Shown: positions 17,117 to 26,940 of the stretch, piece after piece
Numbering within the stretch: position 1 is the stretch's first letter
How the letters are laid out: every line of letters starts with the position of its first letter
NCBI RefSeq assembly: GCF_000718305.1
Contig: NZ_JOFQ01000001.1
Location: 682,001-746,000 of the forward strand
DNA length: 64,000 nucleotides
Source: Streptomyces niger
GTDB lineage: Bacteria > Actinomycetota > Actinomycetes > Streptomycetales > Streptomycetaceae
Direction of reading: 5' to 3'
The notes under the pieces: generated by a model
Databases searched by the model: none
What the model saw: the letters and a program-made list of their open reading frames with translations, nothing else
Told to the model about the DNA's origin: nothing
Position numbers and translations under genes: made by a program

Positions 17117-18643
17117 GTGTCCGTACTCTCCATCGACGTCGGCACCTCGCTGATCAAGTCCGTGGTCTACGACGCCGAGGGCCACGAGGTGGCCGTCGCC
17201 CGGCACGCCACCACGGTCGACCGCCCGCACCCCGGGTGGGCCGAACAGGACATGGACGCCGTGTGGGACGCGGTGGTGCACACCGTGCGCGAGGCGCTCG
17301 ACGCGGTGCGGGACCGGGGCGCGGCACCGGTGTGGCTGGTCACCTTCACCGCGCAGGGTGACGGCTGCTGGCTCGTGGACGAGGCCGGCCGGCCCACAGG
17401 ACCCGCCGTCCTGTGGTCCGACGGGCGGGCCGCCGACACGGTCACCGAATGGCAGCGCGCCGGGGTGCTGGCGGACGCCTTCCGCCGCAACGGCTCGCTC
17501 ACCTTCGCGGGCCTGCCCAACGCGATCCTCACCTGGCTCGCGGAGCACGACCCCGCACGCCTGGCCCGCTCGACCACCGCCCTCACCGCCGCCGGCTGGC
17601 TGTTCCTGCGGCTCACCGGGGAGCGGGTGATCGACGAGTCGGACGCCTCGGCGCCCTTCCTCGACCACGCCACCGGCACCTACGACCAGGAGGTCATCGA
17701 CCTCTTCGGACTCCGCGCGGCGGAACGGCTGCTGCCCGACGTGGTCGGCGACGAGCGCCGCATCGCCGAGATCACGTCTGCTGCCGCCGCCGAACTGGGC
17801 GTCGCCGCCGGGCTGCCGGTCGTCATGGCCCCGTACGACATCGCCGCGACCGCGCGCGGCATCGGCGTGGTCAACCCCGGTCAGGCGTGCGCCGTCCTCG
17901 GCACGACGCTCTGCGCCGAGGTGGTCCGCACCGCCGTCGACACCGCCGGCGAGCCGAGCGGCATCAACATCGCCTACCGCGGCCGGGAACGCGTCCTGCG
18001 CGCCTTCCCCACCCTCTCCGGCACCGAGGTCCTGAACTGGACCGCCGGGGTGCTCGGCCTCACCGGTGCGGAGGAGCTGTGCGCCGAGGCGTTCCGCTCC
18101 GCACCCGGCGCCCACGGCCTGGCCTTCCTGCCGTACCTCTCCCCCGCCGGCGAACGGGCGCCGTTCCTGGACCCGCGCGCCCGCGGCACCTTCTGGGGGC
18201 TGAGCCTGGAACACTCCCGGGCCGACCTCGCCCGCGGGGTGTTGGAAGGGCTCTCGCTCACCCTGCGCGACGCGCTCACCGCCTCCCGCACGGACGTCAG
18301 CGAGCTGCGGCTGTGCGGCGGCGGGGCCCGCAGCGACGCGTGGTGCGGCCTGATCGCGGACGTCACGGGCGTGCCGACGACCCGCTCCACCGACACCGAA
18401 CTGGGCGCGAAGGGCGCCTTCCTCACCGGCCTCGTCCTCACCGGCGCCGAGTCCAGCATGCACCGGGCCGCCGACACCTACGTCCACCTGGGCCCGGCCT
18501 GGGAGCCCGCCCCCGAGCGCACCGCGCTCTACACCGAGCGGTACGCCGCCTTCCTGTCCTGGCGCGCGCTGGCCCGCGAAGCGGGCTGGCAGCCGCACGC
18601 ACCGAAGGCCTCACCACTGCACGCACCGAAGGAGGAGATCTGA
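17117..18643 (+). CDS. FGGY-family carbohydrate kinase (erythritol/polyol kinase-like)
   Basis: This 508-residue kinase starts at GTG 17117 with GAAGGAG upstream. The N-terminal [15 protein letters not shown] is the ATPase phosphate-1 motif. [17 protein letters not shown] and LWSDGRAA form the substrate region; the QGDG(C/T)WLV pattern resembles EryA-type erythritol kinases more than xylulokinases. [10 protein letters not shown] and [19 protein letters not shown] are the second-lobe FGGY motifs with the adenosine-binding glycines. Predicted role: ATP-dependent phosphorylation of an imported polyol or ketose. Its stop shares one base with the next ATG. Confidence 0.88.
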   Translation: MSVLSIDVGTSLIKSVVYDAEGHEVAVARHATTVDRPHPGWAEQDMDAVWDAVVHTVREALDAVRDRGAAPVWLVTFTAQGDGCWLVDEAGRPTGPAVLWSDGRAADTVTEWQRAGVLADAFRRNGSLTFAGLPNAILTWLAEHDPARLARSTTALTAAGWLFLRLTGERVIDESDASAPFLDHATGTYDQEVIDLFGLRAAERLLPDVVGDERRIAEITSAAAAELGVAAGLPVVMAPYDIAATARGIGVVNPGQACAVLGTTLCAEVVRTAVDTAGEPSGINIAYRGRERVLRAFPTLSGTEVLNWTAGVLGLTGAEELCAEAFRSAPGAHGLAFLPYLSPAGERAPFLDPRARGTFWGLSLEHSRADLARGVLEGLSLTLRDALTASRTDVSELRLCGGGARSDAWCGLIADVTGVPTTRSTDTELGAKGAFLTGLVLTGAESSMHRAADTYVHLGPAWEPAPERTALYTERYAAFLSWRALAREAGWQPHAPKASPLHAPKEEI

Positions 18644-20151
18644 TGCCCCGCCCCGCCGATCCCGTTCGGCTCGGCCTCGACCTGGGCACCCAGAGCGCCC
18701 GCGCCGTCGCGGTGGACGCCGCCGGCCGGCTGCTGGCCGCCGCCTCCCGGCCGCTGCACAGCAGCCGGACCGGCGAGCGCCACGAGCAGGACCCCGAGGA
18801 GTGGTGGCACGCGCTCGCCGCGGCCTGCCGCGAGGCCCTCGCGGACATCGATCCGGCGCGGGTGACGGCCCTGGCCCTGGACGGCACGTCCGGCACGATC
18901 CTGCTGGCCGGCGCGGACGGCACCCCGCTCACCCCGGGCCTGATGTACGACGACGGGCGCGCCGCCGCGCAGGCCGTACGGGTCAACGAGGCGGGCGCCG
19001 CGGTCTGGGAGGAGCTGGGCTACCGCACCATGCAGCCCTCGTGGGCGCTGCCGAAGTCGGTGTGGCTGCTGGAGCACTCCGCGGCCGCCACGGCGCCGGG
19101 GGCCCGGCTGCTGCACCAGGTGGACCTGGTGACCTGGCGGCTGGCCGGCCGTCAGGTGGCGAGCGACGCCAGCCACGCGCTGAAGACCGGCTACCACCTC
19201 ATCGAGGAGCACTGGCCGGAGAAGGAGCTGGCCGCGCTCGGCGTGCCCGGCTCCCTGCTCCCGGAGGTGGTGCGCCCGGGGACCGTGCTCGGTACGGTGT
19301 GCGCCGCCGCGGCGCGGGCCACCGGCATCCCCGAGGGCGTGGAGATCGTCGCGGGCATGACGGACGGCTGTGCCGCGCAGATCGGGGCCGGTGCGCTGGC
19401 CCCCGGTGCGTGGAACTCCGTCCTCGGTACGACGCTCGTGCTCAAGGGCGTCAGCCCACGCCTGGTCCGCGACCCCGGCGGCCTGGTCTATTGCCACCGC
19501 GGCCCCGGCGACACCTGGCTGCCCGGCGCCGCGTCCAGCAGCGGCGCGGGCGCGCTGACCCGCGAGTTCCCCGGCGCCGACCTGGCGGAGCTGACCGAAC
19601 GGGCCGCCCGGTACGGCCGGTCGGCGACGGGTGCGGCACACGACGCGGTCGCGTACCCGCTGGCCGGTTCCGGCGGCGAGCGCTTCCCCTTCCGGGCGCC
19701 CGATGCGAGGCCGTTCGTGCTGGGCGACCCGGCGGACGAGACGGAGTACTTCCACGCCCACCTGCTCGGTACGGCCTGCCTCGAACGGCTCTGCTTCGAC
19801 TACCTCGACCACCTCGGCGCCCCGGTCGACGGCCCGCTGACCCTCACCGGCGGCGGCACCCGCAACGCGTACTGGAACCAACTCCGTGCCGACGTGCTCG
19901 GCCGCACCGTCACGCTGCCCGAGCACGCCGAGGGCGCCCTCGGCATGGCGGTGCTCGCCGCCACCGCCGACGGCACCCCGCTCACCGAAGCAGCCGCCGC
20001 GATGGTCCGGGTACGTGCCGAGCTCCGGCCCGACCCCGCGCGCACCGCCCGCTTCCGCCCCGCCTACCTGGCGTTCGTGGACGCCCTGAACCACCGCGGC
20101 CTGCTGGCTCCCGACGTGGCCGAGCACGCCGTCAGAAAGGCCCAGCAGTGA
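18643..20151 (+). CDS. FGGY-family carbohydrate kinase (second copy)
   Basis: This 502-residue kinase has a very strong ribosome site (AAGGAGGAG, 18629-18637). Motifs are [31 protein letters not shown], a [12 protein letters not shown] substrate loop, [25 protein letters not shown], and [21 protein letters not shown]. It is clearly different from the first kinase in the operon and nearer the ribulokinase/xylulokinase side of the family (YDDxR). Two non-identical FGGY kinases in one operon suggest phosphorylation of two pathway compounds or of two related substrates. The stop overlaps the next gene by 4 nt. Confidence 0.88.
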   Translation: MPRPADPVRLGLDLGTQSARAVAVDAAGRLLAAASRPLHSSRTGERHEQDPEEWWHALAAACREALADIDPARVTALALDGTSGTILLAGADGTPLTPGLMYDDGRAAAQAVRVNEAGAAVWEELGYRTMQPSWALPKSVWLLEHSAAATAPGARLLHQVDLVTWRLAGRQVASDASHALKTGYHLIEEHWPEKELAALGVPGSLLPEVVRPGTVLGTVCAAAARATGIPEGVEIVAGMTDGCAAQIGAGALAPGAWNSVLGTTLVLKGVSPRLVRDPGGLVYCHRGPGDTWLPGAASSSGAGALTREFPGADLAELTERAARYGRSATGAAHDAVAYPLAGSGGERFPFRAPDARPFVLGDPADETEYFHAHLLGTACLERLCFDYLDHLGAPVDGPLTLTGGGTRNAYWNQLRADVLGRTVTLPEHAEGALGMAVLAATADGTPLTEAAAAMVRVRAELRPDPARTARFRPAYLAFVDALNHRGLLAPDVAEHAVRKAQQ

Positions 20152-20774
20152 CCGACTTCCTTCTGGTACGCCACGGCGAGACCGTCTGGCACGCGGAGAA
20201 CCGCTACGCCGGGCGCACCGACGTCGCCCTCACCGAGCGGGGCCACGCGCAGGCCGCCGAGCTGGCCGCGTGGGCCGCCGGGGCCCGGATCGACGCGGTG
20301 GTCTGCTCGCCGCTGTCCCGGGCCCGGCTCACCGCGGAGCCGGCGGCGCGCGCCCTGGGTCTCGTACCGCGGATCGAGGAGCGCCTGGTGGAGGTCGACT
20401 TCGGGCGCGGTGACGGGCTGACCCGGACCGAGATGCGGGAGGCGTTCCCGGAGCGGCTGGACGCGTTCCTCGCCGACCCCGTCACCCACCACCTTCCCGG
20501 CGGCGAGGACCCGCAGGCCGCCGCCGCGCGGGCCGCGGCCTGCCTCGCCGGCCTGGCCGAGGAGCTCCCGGACGGCCGGGTCCTGGTCGTCGCCCACTCC
20601 ACCCTGGTCCGCCTGCTGCTCTGCCACGAGCTGGGCATCCCCCTCGGCACCTACCGCAGGGTCTTCCCGGCCCTGGAGAACGGCGCCCTCACCGAGCTGC
20701 GCCTCCACCGCGGGCAGGCGTCCCTGCTGCGCCTGAACGCGCCCTGTGCCGTGTCCCCCGCCGGCACCCACTGA
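20148..20774 (+). CDS. histidine phosphatase superfamily protein (phosphoglycerate mutase-like)
   Basis: This 208-residue protein starts at GTG 20148 (GTGA overlap). The catalytic [21 protein letters not shown] contains the phosphorylated His9. [12 protein letters not shown] supplies the second arginine, and [14 protein letters not shown] the second histidine. [16 protein letters not shown] is the GxxEG-like substrate loop. Members act as phosphatases on sugar phosphates or as mutases. Inside a kinase operon, a sugar-phosphate phosphatase or quality-control role is likely. The exact substrate cannot be read from sequence. Confidence 0.85.
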   Translation: MTDFLLVRHGETVWHAENRYAGRTDVALTERGHAQAAELAAWAAGARIDAVVCSPLSRARLTAEPAARALGLVPRIEERLVEVDFGRGDGLTRTEMREAFPERLDAFLADPVTHHLPGGEDPQAAAARAAACLAGLAEELPDGRVLVVAHSTLVRLLLCHELGIPLGTYRRVFPALENGALTELRLHRGQASLLRLNAPCAVSPAGTH

Positions 20775-20803
20775 CCCGCACCGCACCCACGGAGAGACCA
20801 CGC

Positions 20804-21844
20804 ATGTCCACCACCGTCCTCGCCGCCGGCGACCACTTCGTCCTGCCCCGCCTGCTCACCGAGCAGGTCGACGCCGCGACCGGCGGCGCCGCCGAGGTCC
20901 GCGAGCTGCTGCTGCCCTGGCCGCACACCCCCTTCGGCCCGGTCGCCGAGGTCCAGGAGGCCTCCGGGACCGAGGACGAGATGATCGAGGCACTTCAAGG
21001 GGCCCGGGTGTGCGTCACCCAACTGGCCCCGCTCACCGAGCGCATCCTCGCCCACTGCCCGGATCTGGAGCTGTTCTGCGCCAGCCGGGGCGGCCCGGTC
21101 AACGCCAACCTCGAAGCGGCCACCCGGCACGGCGTCGCGGTCTGCTACGCCCCCGGCCGCAACGCCGTGGCCACCGCCGAGCACACCCTCGCGCTGATCC
21201 TCGCCGCGGCGCGCGGCCTCGGCGACGTCCACACCGATCTGCGGCGCGGGGTCTGGCGCGGTGACTACTTCGACTACGCCGACTGCGGCATCGAGATCGA
21301 GGGCGCGACCGTCGGTCTGGTCGGCTTCGGTGCCGTCGGCAGCCGGGTCGCCAAGGTGTTGCTCGCGCTCGGCGCGACGGTCCTGGTCCACGACCCGTAC
21401 GCCGATCCCGAGCGGCTGGCGGGCATCGCCGAGCAGGTGTCGCTGGAGGAGCTGTTGAGCCGTTCGCGCATCGTCTCGCTGCACGCCCGGGTGACCGAGG
21501 AGACCACCGGCATGATCGGCCGGAGCCAGCTCGACCTGATGCCTGAAGGGGCCGTACTGGTCAACTGCGCCCGCGGGGCGCTGCTCGACTACGACGCCGC
21601 GTGCGACGCGCTCGCCTCCGGCCGGCTGTCCGCCGCCGGCTTCGACGTCTTCCCCGAGGAGCCGGTCCCCGCCGGCTCGCCCCTGCTCACCGCGCCGGGC
21701 GTCGTCCTCACCCCGCACATCGCGGGCGGCAGCCAGGGCGTCGCCCACAAGGCCGCCCGGATCGTGGGCGCCGAGGTGGGCCGCTTCGTCCGTGGCGAGG
21801 CCCTGGCCCACTGCGCCAACCCGGAGGTGCTGGAGCGCCGCTGA
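20804..21844 (+). CDS. D-isomer-specific 2-hydroxyacid dehydrogenase family protein
   Basis: This 346-residue NAD-dependent oxidoreductase starts at ATG 20804 after GGAGAGACC. The NAD-binding fold shows TVGLVGFGAVGSRVAKVLLALG followed by an acidic D in VHDPY, implying NAD preference. The catalytic triad is visible: Arg257 in NCARGALLDYDA, Glu near 286 in FDVFPEEP, and His305 in LTPHIAGG. It is the last gene of the polyol/sugar operon, 29 bp after the phosphatase, and may interconvert a 2-hydroxy acid with its keto acid as the oxidative end of the pathway. Confidence 0.88.
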   Translation: MSTTVLAAGDHFVLPRLLTEQVDAATGGAAEVRELLLPWPHTPFGPVAEVQEASGTEDEMIEALQGARVCVTQLAPLTERILAHCPDLELFCASRGGPVNANLEAATRHGVAVCYAPGRNAVATAEHTLALILAAARGLGDVHTDLRRGVWRGDYFDYADCGIEIEGATVGLVGFGAVGSRVAKVLLALGATVLVHDPYADPERLAGIAEQVSLEELLSRSRIVSLHARVTEETTGMIGRSQLDLMPEGAVLVNCARGALLDYDAACDALASGRLSAAGFDVFPEEPVPAGSPLLTAPGVVLTPHIAGGSQGVAHKAARIVGAEVGRFVRGEALAHCANPEVLERR

Positions 21845-21886
21845 ACACCGGGCCCGCCGCGCCTGGTCTCAGGAGCGGGAGGCCGT

Positions 21887-21924
21887 GCCGCCCCCGGCCG
21901 GTACCCGGCCGTGGGGCGGCTTTT
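21887..21924 (+). terminator. strong terminator of the polyol operon
   Basis: GCCGCCCC and GGCCGG pair with CCGGCC and GGGGCGGC to give a 14-bp stem with small internal loops, immediately followed by TTTT at 21921-21924. It sits 43 bp after the dehydrogenase stop. Confidence 0.85.
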
Positions 21925-21982
21925 CCTCGTCCGGTGCCGGGCTGGGAGCACCGGGCAGGAGGGGCGTCACACCACCGCTGCC

Positions 21983-22285
21983 TCAGTGGTTGCCGTGGTG
22001 GTGGTGGTCCTGCTGCTGGGCGGCGTCGCCCACGCAGCTGTTGCCGAAGGCCGGGTTCAGGGCGCCGATCACGTCGACGGTGTTGCCGCAGGCGTTGATC
22101 GGGACGCTGACCGGAACCTGGAGCACATTGCCCGACAGCACGCCCGGGGAGCCCACGGCAGCCGCGGAGGCCGACGCGCCCCCGCTGCCGCTGCCGCTGT
22201 CGTGCGCGGCGGCGACCGACGCCCCGCCGAACACCGCGGTGGTCGCAAGAGCCGCAAAAGCAGTGAGCTTCGCCATTCGTGACAT
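21983..22285 (-). CDS. short chaplin with a histidine-rich C-terminal tail
   Basis: This 100-residue secreted protein has a signal peptide ending near Ala27 (FGGASVAAAHD). After a Gly/Ser-rich linker comes one chaplin domain, about residues 48-86, with the paired cysteines Cys66 and Cys84 (INACGNTVDVIGALNPAFGNSC). Chaplins polymerise into amyloid-like fibrils that coat aerial hyphae and help attachment. The domain is normally near the C terminus. Here it is followed by AAQQQDHHHHGNH, a tail with five histidines. It has no LPxTG sorting signal, so it is a short chaplin. It is divergent from cslA, whose glucan product anchors chaplin fibrils in S. coelicolor. Confidence 0.93.
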   Translation of the reverse strand: MSRMAKLTAFAALATTAVFGGASVAAAHDSGSGSGGASASAAAVGSPGVLSGNVLQVPVSVPINACGNTVDVIGALNPAFGNSCVGDAAQQQDHHHHGNH

Positions 22286-22547
22286 GACAACTGGCCTTTC
22301 CGTAAAAGAGTGGGAAGCGGCCGCACTGCCGCTTCCCTTCTCCCTCTTGATCGGGCCAGCCGCGTCGAAAGTTGCGCGGAAAACAGTTTTTCACCTGTTC
22401 GGCCGCACAGCATGTCGGGCCCGGCTTTCCATTCGGCGGCTCCCCCGCCATTCGGGCGTGCCCACGGCGCCGACAGCCGACGGTCATACAGAAGCTTTGT
22501 TAGCTTAGCGTTTTACTGACCCGTTCGACCCATGAGCGACATACGTA
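22286..22547. promoter_or_regulatory. divergent promoter region between chaplin and cslA
   Basis: This 262-bp region is markedly more AT-rich than its surroundings, especially 22480-22530. It must hold both promoters. I saw no clear palindromic operator or gene in it. Confidence 0.5.
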
Positions 22548-24944
22548 ATGAGGGGTAGCGTGCCGTTCTCCCGGAAAACTGCCATGGATCAGCACGGTGG
22601 CCACCCGTCGGTCGCGGTCGACAGCCGTACAGCACGAAGGGAGGACGGCACGGAAACCGAAGTCCGCCGCCCGGCGGACGAGGCGCCGTCCGTCCCCCGT
22701 TACGACTACGAGAAGTTCAGCCGGCTGGCAGGCCCGTTGACCGTGCCGGACGCCGGCGCCGAGCCATACCGGGTGCAGTACCGCTCCCTGCTGAGCAGCA
22801 GTACCCACCGGGTGCTCTCCGCCCTGCTGCTGGCCTGTGCGCCGCTGGCCTCGCTGGCGCTGCTCATCTGGCTGCTGCGGCCGCAGCACTGGGTGCACCG
22901 GGAGTACGCGGCGGGCTGGGAGGTCTTCGCCGACACGGTCATGCTCGTCTCCATCGGACTGCTGGAGACCTTCCGCGTCCTGAACGTGGTCTCCATCGCC
23001 CACGCCACGCTCGTCGCCAGGGACCCGGTGCCGGTCAGGGCCGCGCCCGGTACCCGGGTGGCGTTCCTGACCACTTTCGTGCCCGGCAAGGAGCCCCTGG
23101 AAATGGTCCGGGCGACGCTGACCGGCGCCACCGCGCTGCGGCACGACGGGCCGCTGGACGTGTGGCTGCTGGACGAGGGAAACGTTCCCGAAGTGCGGCG
23201 GATGTGCGAGGAACTGGGCGTCCGGCACTTCTCCCGCAAAGGGGTGGAGAAATGGAACCAGCCGGCGGGCCCGTACCGCGCGAGAACCAAGCACGGCAAT
23301 TACAATGCCTGGCTCGAAGCGCACGGCGACGACTATGAATTCATGGCCGACGTGGACACGGACCACGTGCCGCTGCCCGCGTACCTGGAACGCATGATGG
23401 GCTTTTTCCGGGACCCGGACGTGGCTTTCGTCGTCGGCCCGCAGGTCTACGGGAACTACGAGAGCACGGTCGCCCGAGCCTCCGAGAGCCAGCAATTCCT
23501 GTTCCATGCGCTGATTCAGCGGGCCGGTAACGCGTACGGCTCACCGATGTTCGTCGGCACCAACAACTGCGTACGGATCAGCGCCCTGAAACAGGCCGGC
23601 GGCTTCTACGACTCCATCACCGAGGACATGGCCACCGGGCTGGAGATCCACCGCCGGCGCAACCCCCGGACCGGCCGTCCCTGGCGTTCGGTCTACACCC
23701 CCGATGTGCTGGCGGTGGGCGAGGGGCCGGCCACCTGGACCGACTTCTTCAACCAGCAGCTGCGATGGAGCCGCGGCACCCACGAATCGGTCATCCGGCA
23801 GTTCTGGCGTGCTGTCGCCCACCTCTCCCCCGGCCAGGTGCTCAATTACGGGCTGATGATGGCGTACTACCCCGTCGCCGGGATCAACTGGATCATCGGC
23901 GGCCTGTCCTGTGCGCTGTTCCTCTGTCTGGGCGCCTCCGGCATCCAGGTCGAGTCGCAGATGTGGATGATGCTGTACAGCGATGCCGCGGCCCTGCAGA
24001 TCGGGCTCTACATGTGGAACCGGCGGCACAACGTCAGCCCGCACGAGCCGCAGGGGTCCTCGGGCATCGCGGGCATGGCGATGTCCGCGATGTCCGCGCC
24101 GCTGTACGCGCGCTCGCTGACGGGAGCGGTACTGCGGCGGAAGGCCGGCTTCGTCGTCACCTCCAAGGGGGCCACCGCCCACCCCGACCGGCTGCGCACC
24201 TTCACCACCCACCTGGCGTGGGCCGGGCTGTTCGCCGTGACGCTGCTCGCCTCGGTCTTCCTCGGCCACACCCATGTGGCCATGCGAACCTGGGCAGCCA
24301 TCGCGCTGGTGCTCGCCCTCGCCCCGCTGGTGGTCTGGCGCGCGTCCCTTCCCCACGAACGCCACCGCGCCGAGAACGCGGTGGCGGCGACGCCGGCGCC
24401 GGTCCCGGCCGTGGTGGGTGAGCTGGAGCGGTTCCGGGAGTTGGTGCGGCACGCCCTCGACACACAGGCACCGTTCTCCTGGGTGACCGCCGACGCGGCG
24501 TACGGGCGGGACCGGCCGCTCCGCGACTGGCTGGAGGAGTCCCGGGTCCCGTACGTCCTCGCGCTCCGGGCCGAGGACAGGGTGCACACCGCCGACGGTG
24601 CCGACACACGCGTGGACGCCCTGGTCACCTCCCTCCCCGTGCAGGCGTGGAAGTACGTACGGGGCCGGACCGCCCCGCGGGCGGCGGACGAGTACGTCTG
24701 GGCGCGGGTCGTGATCCGCCCGGCCCCGCACGAGGGGTTCGGGCGCTGGGTGCTGGCCCGGCGGACCGGCGGCGACCCGGAGGGCACCGCCTACTACGTC
24801 TGTTACGGGCCGTCGGCCGCGCGCCTGACGGACCTGGTGAAGGTCGCGTCGAGCCGGTGGGCGGTGGAGGAGTTCCTGCGCAGCCCCGACACCGGAGGCG
24901 GCCCGCCCGGCATCGACGGGGCCGACGTGCCCGCGCCGTCCTGA
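22548..24944 (+). CDS. cslA: CslA cellulose synthase-like glycosyltransferase fused to a transposase-derived domain
   Basis: This 798-residue frame has two parts. Residues 1 to about 620 are a GT2 glycan synthase with helices flanking a cytosolic catalytic domain. Motifs are DVWLLDEGN, the DxD in MADVDTDHVP (about 266), ITEDMATG (about 357), and the processive QQLRWSRGT (about 402). This matches Streptomyces CslA, which makes a tip-located beta-glucan. Residues from about 625 to 790 match the catalytic region of IS701-type transposases: FSWVTADAAYG with Asp649, TAYYVCYGPS, and SSRWAVEEFL with Glu774. The first DDE aspartate and the tail after the Glu are missing. There is no stop between the parts. 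The start could instead be GTG 22560 or ATG 22584. Confidence 0.88.
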   Translation: MRGSVPFSRKTAMDQHGGHPSVAVDSRTARREDGTETEVRRPADEAPSVPRYDYEKFSRLAGPLTVPDAGAEPYRVQYRSLLSSSTHRVLSALLLACAPLASLALLIWLLRPQHWVHREYAAGWEVFADTVMLVSIGLLETFRVLNVVSIAHATLVARDPVPVRAAPGTRVAFLTTFVPGKEPLEMVRATLTGATALRHDGPLDVWLLDEGNVPEVRRMCEELGVRHFSRKGVEKWNQPAGPYRARTKHGNYNAWLEAHGDDYEFMADVDTDHVPLPAYLERMMGFFRDPDVAFVVGPQVYGNYESTVARASESQQFLFHALIQRAGNAYGSPMFVGTNNCVRISALKQAGGFYDSITEDMATGLEIHRRRNPRTGRPWRSVYTPDVLAVGEGPATWTDFFNQQLRWSRGTHESVIRQFWRAVAHLSPGQVLNYGLMMAYYPVAGINWIIGGLSCALFLCLGASGIQVESQMWMMLYSDAAALQIGLYMWNRRHNVSPHEPQGSSGIAGMAMSAMSAPLYARSLTGAVLRRKAGFVVTSKGATAHPDRLRTFTTHLAWAGLFAVTLLASVFLGHTHVAMRTWAAIALVLALAPLVVWRASLPHERHRAENAVAATPAPVPAVVGELERFRELVRHALDTQAPFSWVTADAAYGRDRPLRDWLEESRVPYVLALRAEDRVHTADGADTRVDALVTSLPVQAWKYVRGRTAPRAADEYVWARVVIRPAPHEGFGRWVLARRTGGDPEGTAYYVCYGPSAARLTDLVKVASSRWAVEEFLRSPDTGGGPPGIDGADVPAPS
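24418..24944 (+). mobile_element. IS701-like transposase fragment forming the C terminus of CslA
   Basis: These codons encode about 165 residues that align by motif with the middle of IS701-family transposases (ADxxYG, LRxxLEExxxxYVLA, RxDAL...AW, YYVCYGP, SRWxVEE). There are no visible terminal inverted repeats or duplicated target on either side, and the rest of the transposase is absent. It is therefore a remnant or domesticated domain, not a mobile element. Base composition does not differ visibly from the neighbourhood. Confidence 0.75.
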
Positions 24945-25011
24945 CGTCCGGGCAGCCCCTGTCCCTTCTCTCTGGTCCTGCGGGACCGCCTCACCCTCAG
25001 GAGGCCTCCAC

Positions 25012-26940
25012 GTGAGATTCAGGCCCAGCCCCCGCACCCGCAAGGTGGCGGTCGGCGCCGTCGCGCTGAGTGCGGTCGGTGCGATGAACGCGCCCGCGGT
25101 CATCGGGTACGCCTCGCACAAGTACCACGAGTACAAGATCAATCAGCCGTCCTACAAGGCGCGGTACGGCCACTGGGACGTGGTGAACGTCCCCGAGCGC
25201 TTCCGGATCAACTCCATCCACGCCGCGCTGCTGCACACCGGCAAGGTGCTGATGATCGCCGGTTCCGGCAACGACCAGAAGAACTTCGACGCGGGTACGT
25301 TCCAGAGCGTCCTGTGGGACCCGGTGAGGAACACCTTCAAGGAGATCGACACGCCGAAGGACATGTTCTGCGCCGGCCACGCCCAGTTGCCGGACGGCAA
25401 GCTGCTGGTCGCGGGCGGCACCCGGCGGTACGAGAAGCTCAAGGGCGACGTCACCCGGGCCGGCGGCCTGATGGTCGTCAAGAACGAGGACCCCGACGAG
25501 CCGAGGACGCTGCGCAAGGGCACCGTCTTCCGCAGCCCGAAGGGGGTGGAATACCGCGCGCAGTTCCCCGTGGTGGTGCCGCGCGCCAAGAAGCAGCCGG
25601 CCGCCGACGGGAGCGGGAGGACGGGCGTCACCGCGAGCCAGGCACGGGTGTACGTCGAGGCGGTGCGGCACGGCAAGGCCGGGGTGACGAACACGGCCGC
25701 GCAGTACGACATCAAGGGCCTCAAGGGCGCGGACGCCCGTAACCACTACGGTCTGGCGGCCAAGCTCGGCCTGGACAAGAAGGACTTCCAGGGGCTCAGG
25801 GACGCGTACGAGTTCGACCCGGTCGCCGAGCGGTACCTGCACGTCGACCCGATGAGCGAGGCCCGCTGGTACCCGACCCTGGTGACGCTCAAGAGCGGCA
25901 AGGTCCTGGCGGTCTCCGGGCTGGACGACATGGGCGAGATCATCCCGGGCAAGAACGAGATCTACGACCCGAAGACCCGCACCTGGTCCGCGGGGCCGCA
26001 CCGCTATTTCCCGACCTATCCCGCGCTGTTCCTGACCGGCGACGGCAAGCTCTTCTACTCCGGCTCCAACGCCGGTTACGGTCCGGCCGAGAAGGGCCGC
26101 GTGCCCGGCATCTGGAACGTCGGGAAGAACACCTTCACCCCGGTGCCCGGCCTGTCGGAGGCCGACCGCACCGAGACCTCCGCCTCCGTGCTGCTGCCGC
26201 CCGCGCAGAAGCAGCAGGTCATGCTCCTCGGCGGGGGCGGGGTGGGCGAGTCCCCACGGTCCACCGGGCGTACCGCGCTGGTGGACCTGACCGAGAAGCA
26301 CCCGCGGTACCACGCCGGGCCCCCGCTCTCGGAGGGCACCCGCTACCTGAACGCGGTGCTCACCCCCGACGACAAGGTGTTCACCAGCGGCGGGTCCCGC
26401 GATTACCGGGGCAAGGGCGCCAGCGACAACCACAAGGCGCAGATCTTCGACCCGCGCACGCGGGCCTTCACCCGGGTCGCGGACCCGGCCGTCGGGCGCA
26501 ACTACCACTCCGAGGCGCTGCTGCTGCCGGACGGCCGGATCGCGGTGTTCGGTTCGGACCCGCTGTTCTCGGACCGCGCGAACAGCCGGGACGGGGAGTT
26601 CGAGAAGCGCATCGAGGTCTACACGCCGCCCTACCTGTACGAGCGGTCGCGCCCCGCGGCGGCGCACGGCCCGGTCGAGCTGGAGCGGGGCGGGACCACC
26701 CGCTTCACCGTGGCCGGCGTCAAGAAGGTGAAGACCGCCCGGCTGATGCGCCCGAGCGCCGTCACCCACGTCACCGACGTGGAACAGCGGTCCATCGCGC
26801 TGGACTTCACGCGGCGCGGCGGAAAGCTGTCGGTGAAGGTGCCCGGCAGTCACTCACTGGTGCCCCGGGGCTGGTACATGCTCTTCCTCACGGACTCGCG
26901 GGGGACGCCGTCGCAGGCGACGTGGGTGCATGTGAAGTGA
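25012..26940 (+). CDS. glxA: GlxA radical copper oxidase (galactose oxidase-like)
   Basis: This 642-residue protein starts at GTG 25012 with CAGGAGGCC upstream. A short N-terminal hydrophobic segment (VGAVALSAVGAMNAPAVIGY) anchors or exports it. The body is a seven-bladed Kelch-type propeller followed by the DUF1929-like Ig domain of glyoxal/galactose oxidases. Active-site candidates are Cys120 (DMFCAGHAQ), paired with Tyr287 in ARWYPTL beside Trp286, axial Tyr498 with His499 (GRNYHSEALLLPDG), and His614 (GSHSLVPRGWYML). In streptomycetes GlxA is a periplasmic or wall copper enzyme that oxidises the CslA glucan product and is needed for morphogenesis. It follows cslA by 67 bp. Confidence 0.93.
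   Translation: MRFRPSPRTRKVAVGAVALSAVGAMNAPAVIGYASHKYHEYKINQPSYKARYGHWDVVNVPERFRINSIHAALLHTGKVLMIAGSGNDQKNFDAGTFQSVLWDPVRNTFKEIDTPKDMFCAGHAQLPDGKLLVAGGTRRYEKLKGDVTRAGGLMVVKNEDPDEPRTLRKGTVFRSPKGVEYRAQFPVVVPRAKKQPAADGSGRTGVTASQARVYVEAVRHGKAGVTNTAAQYDIKGLKGADARNHYGLAAKLGLDKKDFQGLRDAYEFDPVAERYLHVDPMSEARWYPTLVTLKSGKVLAVSGLDDMGEIIPGKNEIYDPKTRTWSAGPHRYFPTYPALFLTGDGKLFYSGSNAGYGPAEKGRVPGIWNVGKNTFTPVPGLSEADRTETSASVLLPPAQKQQVMLLGGGGVGESPRSTGRTALVDLTEKHPRYHAGPPLSEGTRYLNAVLTPDDKVFTSGGSRDYRGKGASDNHKAQIFDPRTRAFTRVADPAVGRNYHSEALLLPDGRIAVFGSDPLFSDRANSRDGEFEKRIEVYTPPYLYERSRPAAAHGPVELERGGTTRFTVAGVKKVKTARLMRPSAVTHVTDVEQRSIALDFTRRGGKLSVKVPGSHSLVPRGWYMLFLTDSRGTPSQATWVHVK

Noticed and set aside
15572..18598. A 3-kb open minus-strand frame opposite the MFS and kinase genes
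   Set aside because: It is antisense to clearly coding genes, low in hydrophobic and motif content, and Arg/Gln/Glu-rich, so it is a shadow.
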